A stretch of 64,000 nt of DNA from Sweltsa coloradensis (Eukaryota > Arthropoda > Insecta > Plecoptera > Chloroperlidae), in the NCBI GenBank assembly GCA_024449915.1, contig JAMZAV010002032.1:55792-119791 (forward strand), read 5' to 3'. Each line of letters starts with the position of its first letter. Position 1 is the first letter of the stretch. Below, one piece after another: positions 20,280 to 31,207 of the stretch. The position numbers were made by a program, and so were the translations under genes. Below the pieces are notes generated by a model, which was not told where the DNA came from, searched no databases, and was given only the letters and a program-made list of their open reading frames with translations.

Positions 20280-21612
20280 ACCACCTATCCTCCCTGGTCA
20301 CCGGGTGCCTCAATCTAGGATACATTCCTCGTCACTTAAAAAATCAGCCACCGTCGTCATGATAGCGAAGAAAAACCAACCGCCTAACCAACTTAGCAGC
20401 TACCGGCCGATAAGCCTATACTGAACGTGATCGGCAAAATACTCGAAAGAGTAATCCAATCCCGTCTCGCCCGTTTCGCCGAGAACAATTACATAATCCC
20501 CGAATCACAATCCGGGTTTTGAACGGGTCGTTCAACTACTGACCCTCTGATCCGGTTGATTACTGAAGTATCATCGGCGCTCAACGAAGGGAAATATGCT
20601 TTCCTAGAAATTTCCCGAGCATTTGACCGAGTGTGGCACAGTGGCCTCTGTTTTAAATTACTCAAACCGTTGAGTGAATGAGCGAAGCGGAGACTTCAAT
20701 TTCACTGACCCCCAAAATATTTAGCTATAGGGTGATTTTTTTCTGTTTGTTTGCTCTCTACTGGGCGAACGGCATATTATGCGATCTTGATGAAAATTGG
20801 AGGGGACCTTCAAAATCTCTGAACTTAGACCTGCCACGTTTTTGGGTACAATCGAAGAAATATTTCTTATGAATATCGTACTTTTACGATTTTTTCTATT
20901 TTTAGTGCGATATTTTCGTAACATTTGGGCCAATTCTGACACAAAAAAACAAAAACACAAAAAGCTTCGCAAGACTCTCATAGGCTCAGCATCACCCTAT
21001 GGAATAAAACCATTTTTACCACCCGCACAGCAAAATACCTCGGTATTACGTTTTCCGACACACTGAACTGGCGAGCCCATAGCCGCGATGTCATCTGCCG
21101 TGCCCGCATCCGGATGAACCTGCTGATCAGACTTCGAGGACGCCCTAAAGGCTGTGACTTCCAAACACTCCGTTTTACTTACGCCGCCTTCATCAGACCG
21201 CTTTTTGAGTACGCAGCGCCAGCTCTCTACCCGGTCCTTGGGGCCGCTTCCTGCGGCTATAGTCGCTTGAGCGCAGAATCTTTAGACGAATCTCAGGGTT
21301 ACACCCTTGAACAGAAAGTGACCTAGTTTACTGTGCTACCGGTATGGAAAGCTGAGCAATCGAATGGAAAGACTATGCGCAAACTATTGTTCACGACTGC
21401 TACACAATAACCACGTGGAACTAATCAATTTCCTTTCCATTCCTAGAGGACCAAGGACCAACAAGGAAGCTGAACTTCAAATACACCCTTCCCATCCTTC
21501 TCTCCCTTTAATTAATTTCTCAGCCTTAATCCAGCTCGTCTTCACATATTCCCCCTTCTCCCTTACCTACCTTTATAACTGTATCGCTTTTGTTCACCCT
21601 TTGTCAAAATGA
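20280..21612 (+). pseudogene. Decayed non-LTR reverse transcriptase, split
   Basis: Fragments of a LINE reverse transcriptase on the plus strand: SSYRPISLY, KILERVIQSRLARFAENNYI, IPESQSGF, then LNEGKYAFLEISRAFDRVWH (motif A) up to 20675. The frame resumes near 21015 with AKYLGITFSDTLNWRAHSRD, then FIRPLFEYAAPALYPVLGA up to about 21290 and a degenerate tail. The catalytic DD block is missing, and a family D fragment occupies the gap (20672-20985). Stops and frameshifts are frequent. Motif style suggests the Jockey group. Confidence 0.75.
20672..20985 (+). mobile_element. Helentron-like D-beta fragment inside the LINE
   Basis: 5' end GAATGAGCGAAGCGGAGACT, then the D-beta phrases CAATTTCACTGACCCCC, GCGATCTTGATGAAAATTGG, GAACTTAGACCTGCCACG and GCGATATTTTCGTAACATTT. 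No CCTAGT end: it stops at CCAATTCTGAC and an A-rich tract, so it is 3'-truncated. It replaces the middle of the LINE, so LINE sequence was lost as well. Confidence 0.7.
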
Positions 21613-22144
21613 CCATACCGTTTTTTTTTTTTTTTACTTATTATGTTATCGTTACAAATCATGTTCTCCGTTATGTCTGAATGACAACTTGTTTTCTTTA
21701 TTATGTATTTGTTTTCTTGCAACTAATGTGTGTTGTTTGTTGTTTGTTGTACTATTGTGACGCTAATACAGGCTAAGGAGGGAATTGTGCCCTACAATGG
21801 CCTTCTCTCGCCGAGTGGCGAGAAAAATACATTAAAATAAAATAAATAAATAGATACGAATATATTTATTTATTTATAAAGCAAAAGAACATTAATTTCT
21901 GAACAAATAGCGGACACCTAAACGTCTTGGCGCGTTCTCGCAAAGTTCGCTTTCAATTCTAAGCTCGAAGCTTTAGACTATTGTCCTTGACCATCAATAT
22001 GAAATCATTGTATTGCACTTGGGCTTCGCCCTGTTGTCAATAAAGAATCAATAATAATAATATATGTTAGCAAACATCCACAAAAACAAAACTACCGTAA
22101 CCATGTTTTATGCCCCTCGCTTTAAAAAAAACATTCTTCACACT
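21613..22144. repeat. LINE 3' tails and AT-rich filler
   Basis: 21625-21850 is a 3' UTR-like stretch ending in AAAATAAAATAAATAAATAG, the tail of the preceding LINE. 21950-22065 looks like a second LINE tail, with GGGCTTCGCCCTGTTGTCAA and an (AATAAT)n end. Confidence 0.5.
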
Positions 22145-22160
22145 AAATTGGTTAAGAAAT

Positions 22161-22166
22161 TTTATT
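22161..22166 (-). terminator. Polyadenylation signal of the caspase gene
   Basis: AATAAA on the minus strand, 267 bases after the stop codon of the terminal caspase exon. This gives a plausible 3' UTR from 22432 to about 22145. Confidence 0.45.
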
Positions 22167-22432
22167 GACATGTTTTGTACATAGCAGTTGTTTGTTACGG
22201 TATTGATCTGTAGTGTAGAATATACACTAAATGTTACAAAGGGTTACAAAAATTTACAAATAATACATTATTGAAACTCGAAATTATATGATATGGTAAC
22301 TTCATTCATATCAGGATATAACGAAAATTTTCTTCTTTATCTATTATGCGTATTAATTCACAATGCTTATAATTAAGTATCATAATCAATGAGGCTCCAG
22401 GATGTACTATGTCACAGACACCGCCCTCCTCG

Positions 22433-22659
22433 CTATTCTTCTTGTACGTACTTCGGACGGAAATACACACTAGATCGGAGCACGCAGAAAGCAAAGTGAC
22501 AATCGTGTGCGCTGCTGTATGGGGATGGGGAGTACAGGTAGCGGTTCACGATGGTCAGCATTGACAGGAGGTCCATGGATGTACCATAGTAGTCCAGAAC
22601 TTCGCACAATGCTCGCACACACAAGGAGCCTTGGATCGGATCCCGTCGCAGGAAGAACG
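22433..22659 (-). CDS. Caspase small-subunit terminal exon
   Basis: 227-base exon: acceptor TGTATCTGTTTAG precedes 22659, and a TAG stop lies at 22433-22435. It encodes about 74 residues with the caspase small-subunit blocks FFLRRDPIQGS, LCVRALCEVLDYYGTSMDLL, SMLTIVNRY and LRSSVYFRPK; the family pattern is WRDPxxGSWFIQxLCEVL, then DLLxxLTxVN, then a C-terminal LYF. The core Trp of GSW is Leu here and the SWR motif reads LRR, so this copy is divergent. GC content and codon use are clearly higher than the surrounding DNA. The 5' half of the small subunit (ADFL to SWR) should lie on another exon that was not found. Confidence 0.7.
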
Positions 22660-23676
22660 CTAAACAGATACAAGCAATTCTTATCAAACATTTTCGTCGT
22701 TTGTGTTGGGGAAATAAAATTCATTTTGCAGAAATATGCATACCCTTAAAAACATGTTTTTGAAAACCGTGGTATTGATAAAAATATGAGTACCGGTAGT
22801 TCATTATTCCTTTAATCGTTTTTGAATCCATAGGCCTACTCCGAAAGTTTTTAATATTGTTCAAGTCATAAAGTTGAGAAACTAACCTTATATTTAGACA
22901 ATATAGATTGCAATAATTTAGTATGAATGATAAATATTGTTTGAAATATACTTGCTTGCAAAAGCATTTTTTTAAAACTTAATAATGATTTATATGTATT
23001 CTGACGTTATAAAGACTCTTTTCAAACTGTTTATTAAAACGGCACATTTTGGAATAAGAGAAAGTGGCTGTAATCTTTTGGATTTGATGAGGTGACAAGT
23101 AAGAAAAATAACAAATAAGTAACACGTGTTGCCGAATCTAACACGTTGCATCAAATAATACGTAAATAAATGAATGAATGAATAAATAAATAAATAAATA
23201 AATACATTCGTAATTTAGAGTCTACCCACTCAGTCACAGGACTGATATTCAGTGGGGGACATAAAATTTATAGCATATACCAAGCCATCCTGTAGGCGCC
23301 AACACTATCAACAAGCAAACAATGACCAACTATAGAGACCGGCATATTTAAGTATGAAACACCGATCAATTAAGCTGGACACGATTCTACCCGCAGATAG
23401 TGCCAGCATCAACAAGGCCAGTTCCAAACCAAACAAAATGTCCTTCGTTGCTAGGACGGCTACAAAGTCACAGTTTCCACAATCCTAAGTCAAGAACTGA
23501 TGGACTTAGTCCATCAGTTCGTTAATGCAAGTCTTGAAGAATGAGTCCTCATAAACAGCCCTTTGAACATTCTTTATACAATTATCTTGATACCCAATTT
23601 AGCTAAGGTCACTGTGATAAAACTGACAACCTTCAGAGGACATTATCAAAATGGTTAGGGCCTATTTTTATTTATT

Positions 23677-23752
<76 letters not shown>

Positions 23753-24149
23753 TCTTTATTCTGTTGTTACAATATTATGGTTACAACAAAAATGGCGAGG
23801 TTCAATCGATATGGATTGTTCTTCCACCTAACCATTTTACATATTATAAATACAAACAATAATATAGTACACAATACAAATAATATTCTAAAATTTAAAC
23901 ATAGAAATGGAAGATTAATTAAAGGAAACACAATAGATACGTACTTGATACATTGAAATGACTGTGGGTTTGTGCAGTTATTCTGCCAAAAGGAAATGGT
24001 ATTTACAATCGGGACAGTGTGTGACAATAGACTACCGGTATAGTATGAAGATGTATTTACATGAAAAACTCATCTAGATTATAATAAGGGGTTTCTATGA
24101 GAAACTGCTTTATTCGTTTCTTTCGAAGGTTAGGTCTTAATATATCAAG
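22660..24149. other. Intron of the caspase gene, AT-rich
   Basis: Includes microsatellites (AATA/AATG)n at 23163-23205 and (AGT)n at 23678-23753, and a short inverted pair CTGATGGACTTAGTCCATCAG at 23495-23520 (each half is 10 bases). No coding exon could be supported here, including the missing small-subunit exon. Confidence 0.45.
23678..23753 (+). repeat. (AGT)n microsatellite
   Basis: About 25 uninterrupted AGT triplets. The poly-serine reading on the plus strand is an artefact of this array. Confidence 0.95.
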
Positions 24150-26330
24150 GTTTATTATTTTAGTCGCAAGAGCATTATAAATTCTTCGTCCCTTTAGTAT
24201 ATATGTTTATTTCGAGATGAGTGGTTTTATGGGAGGGATACTGAAGTGAGGTTTTGTGTCTTGTATTATGGTCATGTTGAATTAAGTTTTTGAAGTGTTC
24301 CGGGCTGTCAATCACAAAGCAAGCTGCGCTGTGTATGTAGACATTTGTAACTGTTAGTATTTTGAGCTCTTTAAACATATCGCGACAGCTAGCGCGGTGC
24401 CCAAGCTTGCCTAATATTCTAATGGCACGTTTCTGCAAAATTAGCACTCGATTAATCAAGTTTTTATACGTTGTTCCCCAAGAAAGTATTCCATAGGATA
24501 GAATTGAGTGGAAATTAGCAAAGTAAGCTACTCTAGTTATCTCTGAGCTTGCAAGAGTGGATAACATACGGATAGCATATGTGCTAGAGTTTAGTCGCCT
24601 ACAAAGCTTATCAATATGTGGTTGCCACGTTAAAGTGTTATCCGTGCATAATCCCAAGAAGTTACATTCACTTACAGTTGTTATTGTGCCCTTTTTGAAC
24701 AGTTTAGTGTGGAATTAACAGTGCTATATTTGATTTTAGTCTGAAATTAAGTAGTTGTGTTTTTTTTATCATTCAGGTGCAATTGATTAGCTGAAAACCA
24801 TGTGACAATTGCATTTATTATTATTTCTGCACATACTTTTGTATTTTTAGAATCTGGACATGATATGATTATACTTGTGTCGTCAGCAAATAGAGTTAGG
24901 AACAAGAGTGTGAGAGGTGGAAGATTTTCTTGTTCAGCGATTTTGTTGCAGTATGCTGCAAGGTCATTGATGTATATCAGAAAAAGCAAGGGCCCTAGGA
25001 CAGAGCCCTGGGGAACTCTAACCTTGTTTGTCTGCCAGGTTGATTTGGTTTGGGTGTTGTTATTGATAACCACAAGTTACTTTCTGTCCGTCAGGTAAGA
25101 TTCTAGCCATTGTCCTGCTATTCCTCGAACTCCATAATGGTTAAGTTTTTCTAGGAGTAGATCATGATTTACGCAGTCAAACGCTTTGCTTAGGTCGAAG
25201 AAGACACCTAGGGTATTGTGTCCACTGTCAAGGGAAGTGTACACTTTGTCCAGCATTTCGGCTGTAGCTGTTGCGGTTGATCTGTCAGGCATGAAGCCAT
25301 GTTGAGATGTTGACAGCAAATTGTTTTGCTGAAAAAAATTTCAAAAAGTCTAGTTGATATTAATTTTTCTAATGCTTTCGAGAATACTGGAAGTATACTA
25401 ATTGGGCGATAGTTATCTGGTTGATCATGTTTATCTTTTTTATATATTGGGTTTATTTTTGCTTCTTTCATCTGCTAAGGGAAAGTACCTGAAGAGAGTG
25501 AGCTATTGAAGATGTGCTCAAGCGGAGTTAAAAGAGGTTAATAGAAGCTTGGATTAGTTTCACTGATAGTTCATTAATATCTTGGGTGGTTTTTGAGCTA
25601 AGTTTTAATACAATTAATTTTATTTCATCTTTATTGGTTCGTTTTAAAAACATACTATTCAAGTTCCCGACTACGTTAGTTTTCAATAGTGAAATGGATG
25701 TGGTATTCCTACGCGATGGTTTGTGGTTAGATTTACAAGTTTATCCGGATATTGATAAAATACTTATTCATGGCCTCGGCAATTTCATGTTCAGATGTTA
25801 CTTTTTCCCGTCAAATACCATTTGTTGTATTTTGGAAGTAGGCCTACTGATGTCTACGGTTTTGTGGTTTGTGTGGTTTCTTATTACATCCCACATGGCT
25901 TTGCTCTTGTTATTGGAATTAGCAACAAACTCGGATACAGACCTCCGCTTTGCTGCCTTCAACACCTTTTTATAAATTTGTTTGTAACTCCTGACATATT
26001 CCCTGAATTCGTTTGAGCATGAGTTTGTCTTCGATATTTTTATGAGTTTGCTTAACCCATTACACGAGATTTTGATTCCCTTAGTCCCCCCAGTTTTTGA
26101 ATTTTGTTACTATTCTTAATTGGAACCTTCCTTTCCGGAAAGGAAGTATCAAAGTGAGACATGAGTATATTTATAAATGCATCGTATTTCCCGTTGGTTG
26201 ATTTCGCTTCAAGAATTTTTGACCAGTTTTCAGTTTCTAGGAGACTTACAAAAGCAATAATATTAGTTTCCGAGAGGATTCGCTTCTTACAAGAGTCAGA
26301 CCTACGTCAGACCTACTAATTAACGTCTAT
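24150..26330 (-). pseudogene. Non-LTR retrotransposon (HNTR-type), minus strand
   Basis: From right to left on the minus strand: linker region (KVLKAAKRRSVSEFVANSNN, AMWDVIRNHTNHKTVDISRP), TSEHEIAEAMNKYFINIR, SSKTTQDINELSVKLIQAS, then the reverse transcriptase with [59 protein letters not shown] and LFADDTSII, then CTDNTLTWQPHIDKLCRRL and HDHNTRHKT. It retains the reverse transcriptase catalytic motifs but is broken by several frameshifts and lacks the endonuclease. It lies in the long caspase intron, in the same orientation as the gene. Clade inferred from motif style. Confidence 0.85.
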
Positions 26331-26490
26331 CCTATTCAGTCAAAAAAACTGATTTGCAAAGAAGGACAAGAGCGAAACAGTCACATCCAATGACATAAAA
26401 AGGCTTTGCGTAGTAAAGCGCTAGTCGATCAGCCTTCTATCCTCCACCTCGAGGGCTTGCGAAGACTGCTTGAAGGGGGAAAATTGTTAC

Positions 26491-27115
26491 TTAAGGGGAA
26501 TCCCTAGACCCAAATATGATTTCTAGAGAATGCAGTAAATACGTCTGAAAAGTAAGTAGAATGTAAGAGGGGCTTGATAAAAGAGCGAATTAAAAAAAAA
26601 TTGACGGGACATAACCTCAGAATCAACAATTATATTCAAATTACTGGAATCAGTTGCTCAAGTTCAAAATTGAATTTTGAGCAGCGGGTTTTTGTATATT
26701 GTTTCTTCACTCCTTTATCTACAACTGAAATAAGGATAATTGGTTTTATATGGTTTCAGGCTTGCACGATTTTTTCCGTTTTTAAAAGGTTCAAATTTGA
26801 AATTGTACCGGCAAGCGAAAAAAAAAAGTTCAACGCAACAAATCATATAAAACCAAAAATCCTTTTATTTAGGTTGTAGATAAAGGAGTGTAGAAAAAAT
26901 GTACAAAAAACCGCTGCTCAAAATTCAATTTTGAACTTGAGCAACTGATTCCAGTAATTTGAGTATAATTGTTGATTCTAAAGTTATGTCCCGTCAAAAA
27001 AATTTCAAAAAAATAATCCGCTCTTTTATTAAGCCCCTTTTACATTCTACTTACTTTTTAGACGTCTTTAATGCATTCTTTAGAAATCATATTTGGGTCT
27101 AGGGATTCCCCTTAA
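26491..27115. mobile_element. TTAA-flanked foldback element
   Basis: Element 26495-27111 begins GGGGAATCCCTAGACCCAAA and ends with its exact inverse, with TTAA on both sides. Arms of nearly 300 bases pair along most of their length (for example GCAGCGGGTTTTTGTA against TACAAAAAACCGCTGC). The middle near 26770-26840 is a short loop. TTAA target duplication and GGG/CCC termini are typical of piggyBac-type elements, so this is probably a non-autonomous piggyBac-like foldback. No transposase is present. Confidence 0.75.
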
Positions 27116-27384
27116 CTTAGCGATTTAATGTAAGTAATATGCAGTGAATTAAAAGTGTGTTTACTCAAATTTACTCGCATCGGTTATATGAATTAAGATC
27201 AGCTTTAAGTTATAATCCAAATTAAGTGTTTGCCCACCGCTTGGTAACATCTGGTACGTACATTTGGATGGCTGTTTTTCCCTTTAATGAGCTTCAATTT
27301 GGCCGCGGCCATACTGAGAGTCTAGCATATTAGTTGGGTGTCATTGGTCACATTTACAAAGAAAATTCTATAAAACAATTGGAT

Positions 27385-27606
27385 GGGCCAAGTCAATAAC
27401 TGACCAAGTTACAAAGACCATAATTTTGAGAAAAATAGATAAAACTAGATAATGCCGCATATTTTTAATTTAAAAGCGTACAAAATTGCACACTACTTAA
27501 CCTTAAGATACCTAACAATATAATTTTATGAATTTTATTTTTTGGCTTTACTTTTCCTGGAAAAAATCAGGATTTTTTTTTTACTTGGTCAGTTATTGAC
27601 TTGAGG
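27385..27606. mobile_element. Small foldback element
   Basis: CAAGTCAATAACTGACCAAG near 27390 is perfectly inverted as CTTGGTCAGTTATTGACTTG near 27584. The ends are about 21 bases and the element about 215 bases. Part of this end (GGGCCAAGTCAAT) recurs inverted near 30955, and CTTGGTCAG recurs near 30801. Confidence 0.6.
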
Positions 27607-27889
27607 TTGTCACTTGGGCATTTCTTGCATTTACTTTTTTCATTTTAAGGAATACCTATTTTGTAAGCCTTTTCCTTAACCCTGTTGCAGCCAAATATCA
27701 ATAAACTATCACGTCACTTGAAAAAAAATGTAAAAATAAAAATATATATTATGTACATGTTTTATATTTTTTTTAAATTTTACCTATTTTGTATTATTTA
27801 CCCAAAATATATTATGTTATCTTAAATTATTTGCATAACAATATAAAATAAGACTAGGATAAGAGGAGGATTCCTTACTGTAGTTGATA
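27607..27889. other. AT-rich caspase intron DNA
   Basis: No gene or repeat family recognised. Long A/T runs. Confidence 0.4.
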
Positions 27890-28425
27890 TCGCCCCCCAA
27901 AATACAAAAATTTGTAACAAAAAAAAACGGCAGCCAAGCTCTCTTTCAAAAGTCTTCGGCTGTGAATGCTGTGAGATAAGAAGTTGAGCCAAGCATTTCA
28001 TTCTTTTTCCCTAGTTTCGCATTGAAATGAAGTAAGATCATTTCGCCTGTTGACGAGCGCCAAACCAACCATTTCCGTGGGGAAAAAAGTTGAAATTTTA
28101 AACTTAAAATCACAAAAAAAATTACTTTGCCATTGAATTTGGTTCAAAACGAGAACTCTAAAAAGTCAATAGCCAAGTAATTTTTTTATGATTAAGAGTT
28201 TAAAATTTTAGTTTTTTTTACCATGAAAATGGTTGGTTTAGCGCTCGTCAACAGGAGAAATGATCATACTTCTTTTCAATGCGAAACTAGGGAATAAGAA
28301 TGAAATGCTTAGCTCAACTTCTATATCTCACAGCATTCACAGCCAAAGACTTTTGACGGAGAGCTTGGCTGCCGTTTTTTTTTTTTTTTTTTTTACAAAT
28401 TTTGTATTTGGGGGGATATCACATC
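27890..28425. repeat. Family B inverted dimer
   Basis: A minus-strand family B copy (27890-28170) is followed directly by a plus-strand copy (28165-28425). They meet at the AAAAAATTAC / GTAATTTTTT side, so the pair forms a palindrome of more than 500 bases. Both outer ends carry the A/T run next to CGGCAGCCAAGCTCTC. The right end runs directly into the satellite at 28421. Confidence 0.8.
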
Positions 28426-30295
28426 TTTTTGTTGTTTATTTATTATCAAGGCGTGAAATACGTGAAATACGTGAAAAGTTTGGGTTAAAACACATTAAAA
28501 CATAATTTTTATAACTAATTTGAACAAAAAATCAATTTTAGGTTAGAGCTATGTATCATTCCAAATTTAGGGGATGATTTAGGGGTTGTTTGGGGTGGAT
28601 TATCGCTTGCCTTCCGGCGGATTATTTTTCATATTATTATGTACTATCATGCCAAATTTCATGATGATAACTCATGAGGTGCCTTCATGGTGAATGCTGG
28701 AAATCAAGGTAAAAATAATATAAGCTATTTGGGATAAACGTTGAAAAAATGTGGTTTAGGAAATGAGAATAGGCCGATTGGGTTAAAACACATTAAAACA
28801 TAATTTTAATTACTTATTTGAATAAAAATTCAATTATGTGTTAGAGCTTTGAATTATTCCAATTTCAGGAGGTGTTGGGGGTGAAATATCGCTTACATCT
28901 TTTTGTTGTTTGTTTATGATCAAGTCGTGAAATACGTGAAATACGTGAAAAGATTGGGTTAAAACACATTAAAACATAATTTTAATAACTAATTTGAACA
29001 AAAAATCAATTTTAGGTTAGAGCTATGTATCATTCCAAATTTAGGGGATGATTTAGGGGTTGTTTGGGGTGGATTATCGCTTGCCTTCCGGCGGATTATT
29101 TTTCATATTATTATGTACTATCATGCCAAATTTCATGATGATAACTCATGAGGTGCCTTCATGGTGAATGCTGGAAATCAAGGTAAAAAATAATATAAGC
29201 TATTTGGGATAAACGTTGAAAAAATGTGGTTTAGGAAATGAGAATAGGCCGATTGGGTTAAAACACATTAAAACATAATTTTAATTACTTATTTGAATAA
29301 AAATTCAATTTTGTGTTAGAGCTTTGAATTATTCCAATTTCAGGAGGTGTTGGGGGTGAAATATCGCTTACATCTTTTTGTTGTTTGTTTATGATCAAGT
29401 CGTGAAATACGTGAAATACGTGAAAAGATTGGGTTAAAACACATTAAAACATAATTTTAATAACTAATTTGAATAAAAAACCAATTTTAGGTTAGAGCTT
29501 TGTATTATTCCAAATTTAGGGGATGATTTAGGGGTTGTTTGGGGTGGATTATCGCTTGCCTCCCGGCGGATTATTTTTCATATTATTATGTACCATCATG
29601 CCAAATTTCATGATGATAACTCATGAGGTGCCTTCATGGTGAATGCTGGAAATCAAGGTAAAAATAATAAAAGCTATTTGGGATAAGGGTTGAAAAATGT
29701 GGTATAGGAAATGAGAATAGGCCTATTGGGTTAAAACACATTAAAAATAATTTTAATAACTAATTTGAATAAAAATTCAATTTTGGGTTAGAGCTATGAA
29801 TTATTCCAATTTTAGGGGATGATTTAGGGGGTGTTGGTGGTAAAATATCGCTTACCTCTCGGCGGACTATTTTTCATAATTAGTATTATGTACCATCGTG
29901 CCAAATTTCATGCTGATAACTCATAATTATTTTCCAATTTAAGGTGATGATTTAGGGGGTGTTAGGGATGGAACATCGCTTGCCTCTCGGCGGATTATTT
30001 TTCATATTATTATGTACCATCATGCCAAATTTCAAGCAGATAACTCATTAGGTGCCATCATGGTAAATGCTGGAAATCAAGGTAAAAATAATATAAACTA
30101 TAAGGGATGGGGGTTGAAAAAATGTGGTTTAGGACATGAGAATAAGCCAATTAGGTTAAAACACATTAAAACATAATTGAAATAATTAATTTGAATAAAA
30201 AAATCAATTTTGGGTTAGAGCTATGAATTATTCCAATTTTAGGGGATGATTTAGGGGGTGTTGGGGGTGGAATATTGCTTGCCTCTTGGCGGAAG
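28421..30295 (+). repeat. Higher-order satellite, about 475-base period
   Basis: The phrase ACATCTTTTTGTTGTTT recurs at 28421, 28895 and 29370, so the period is about 475. Each large unit holds two related subunits starting TGGGTTAAAACACATTAAAA (about 300 and 170 bases apart). Shared words are GGGGATGATTTAGGGG, CCGGCGGATTATTTTTCATA, CATGCCAAATTTCATG and ATGGTGAATGCTGGAAATCA. From 29730 onwards units diverge and lose the second subunit. It lies in the caspase intron and begins exactly at the edge of the family B dimer. Confidence 0.85.
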
Positions 30296-30299
30296 TATA

Positions 30300-30785
30300 T
30301 GAGCCTGAGGTACATCTAAGTGTGGTCCAAGTTTCATAGTTCTAAGATGTACCATTTTCTCTGTAGGCTCTTATTCCTCTCTGACAGAATCCCTGCGAGC
30401 CAGTTAGCTGGCCACCTACCCAGCCAGCCGGAAGGTTTTCGTCGATTTTTACGCACTTTAAAAAAAAAACAGAACGGGTTATCGGATCGGACTGATTTTT
30501 TTTGGTATGTCATGGACCACATATCAGGTCATATATATATATATATATATATTTTTTATATATATATATATATATATAGAAAGGCGGAGTTTCAAGATTG
30601 CATGTAAATCTTTTGGGACGGCGTGTGCAGATAGCTGAAAACCCCCCAACTCGGGTAGGAGTATCATGGTCGAGTTATCATCGCAGCTACTAGCAGTCGC
30701 GTGCGCTTGGCTGCGGGCGAATGACCGTCGCCATAGATCTACATAAGCAGTCCCATGATCGCTAACCTCAAGGCAAGAAATGACC
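30300..30785 (+). repeat. Family E repeat with TA microsatellite
   Basis: Pairs with 35455-35765: shared TTTTCGTC and ATTTTTACGCA-type words, ATCGGA(T/C)(C)GG, GCTGAAAACCCCCCAAC, GGTCGAGTTA(T/G)CATCGC and GCGAATGACC. In this copy about 50 bases of (TA)n at 30532-30580 interrupt the middle. Class unknown. Confidence 0.55.
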
Positions 30786-31158
30786 AAGTAGCACGTACTT
30801 GGTCAGATATTACCTTGAGCCAAGTTTTCATCGCCTGGTAAATGGCTTAAAACTGCTCGAACTTGGGTGTTTCTTGCATTAATATGATGCCCCCCTTTGC
30901 CTTGAGAATAGAATGGTGGTCCTAACTCATTTGCGCATTTTTTGTAACTTGTGATTGACTTGGCCCATTCAATTTAACATAATCACTTCTTTCACGTGGT
31001 TCTTCAATGGTATAGAACAATAGGCCTATTGATAAGTAAAGTGTGCCCTTAAAAGCAATGTCCAGTCGACTTATACTTTGTAGTTTTAGCTAAGATGTTA
31101 AGTAACTCACAACTGTATATCAGCATATTATTAGTAAGGAGGTCCCCCGCATGTTCAC

Positions 31159-31207
31159 CGACGTGCTCAGGCGTACCAGCATCGACAGCGACTTCTCCCT
31201 GACAAAC
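31159..31207 (-). CDS. Caspase active-cysteine exon
   Basis: A 49-base exon with acceptor TTCTAG (ending at 31208) and donor GTGAAC (31153-31158). Joined in phase 0 to the preceding exon it reads KPKIFLID-VCQGEVAVDAG, which places VCQGE exactly at the caspase active-site pentapeptide (QACRG or QACQG). The nucleophilic cysteine is therefore present, while the usual Gln-Ala before it is Asp-Val. The residues after it (VAVDAGTPEH) would belong to the linker between large and small subunits. The exon is short, so support rests on position, phase and splice sites together. Confidence 0.55.

Noticed and set aside
23651..23956. Poly-serine protein
   Set aside because: It is the translation of the (AGT)n microsatellite.
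24802..25975. Plus-strand frames at 24802-25098 and 25586-26016
   Set aside because: They are antisense to the minus-strand LINE, whose reading shows conserved reverse transcriptase and linker motifs.
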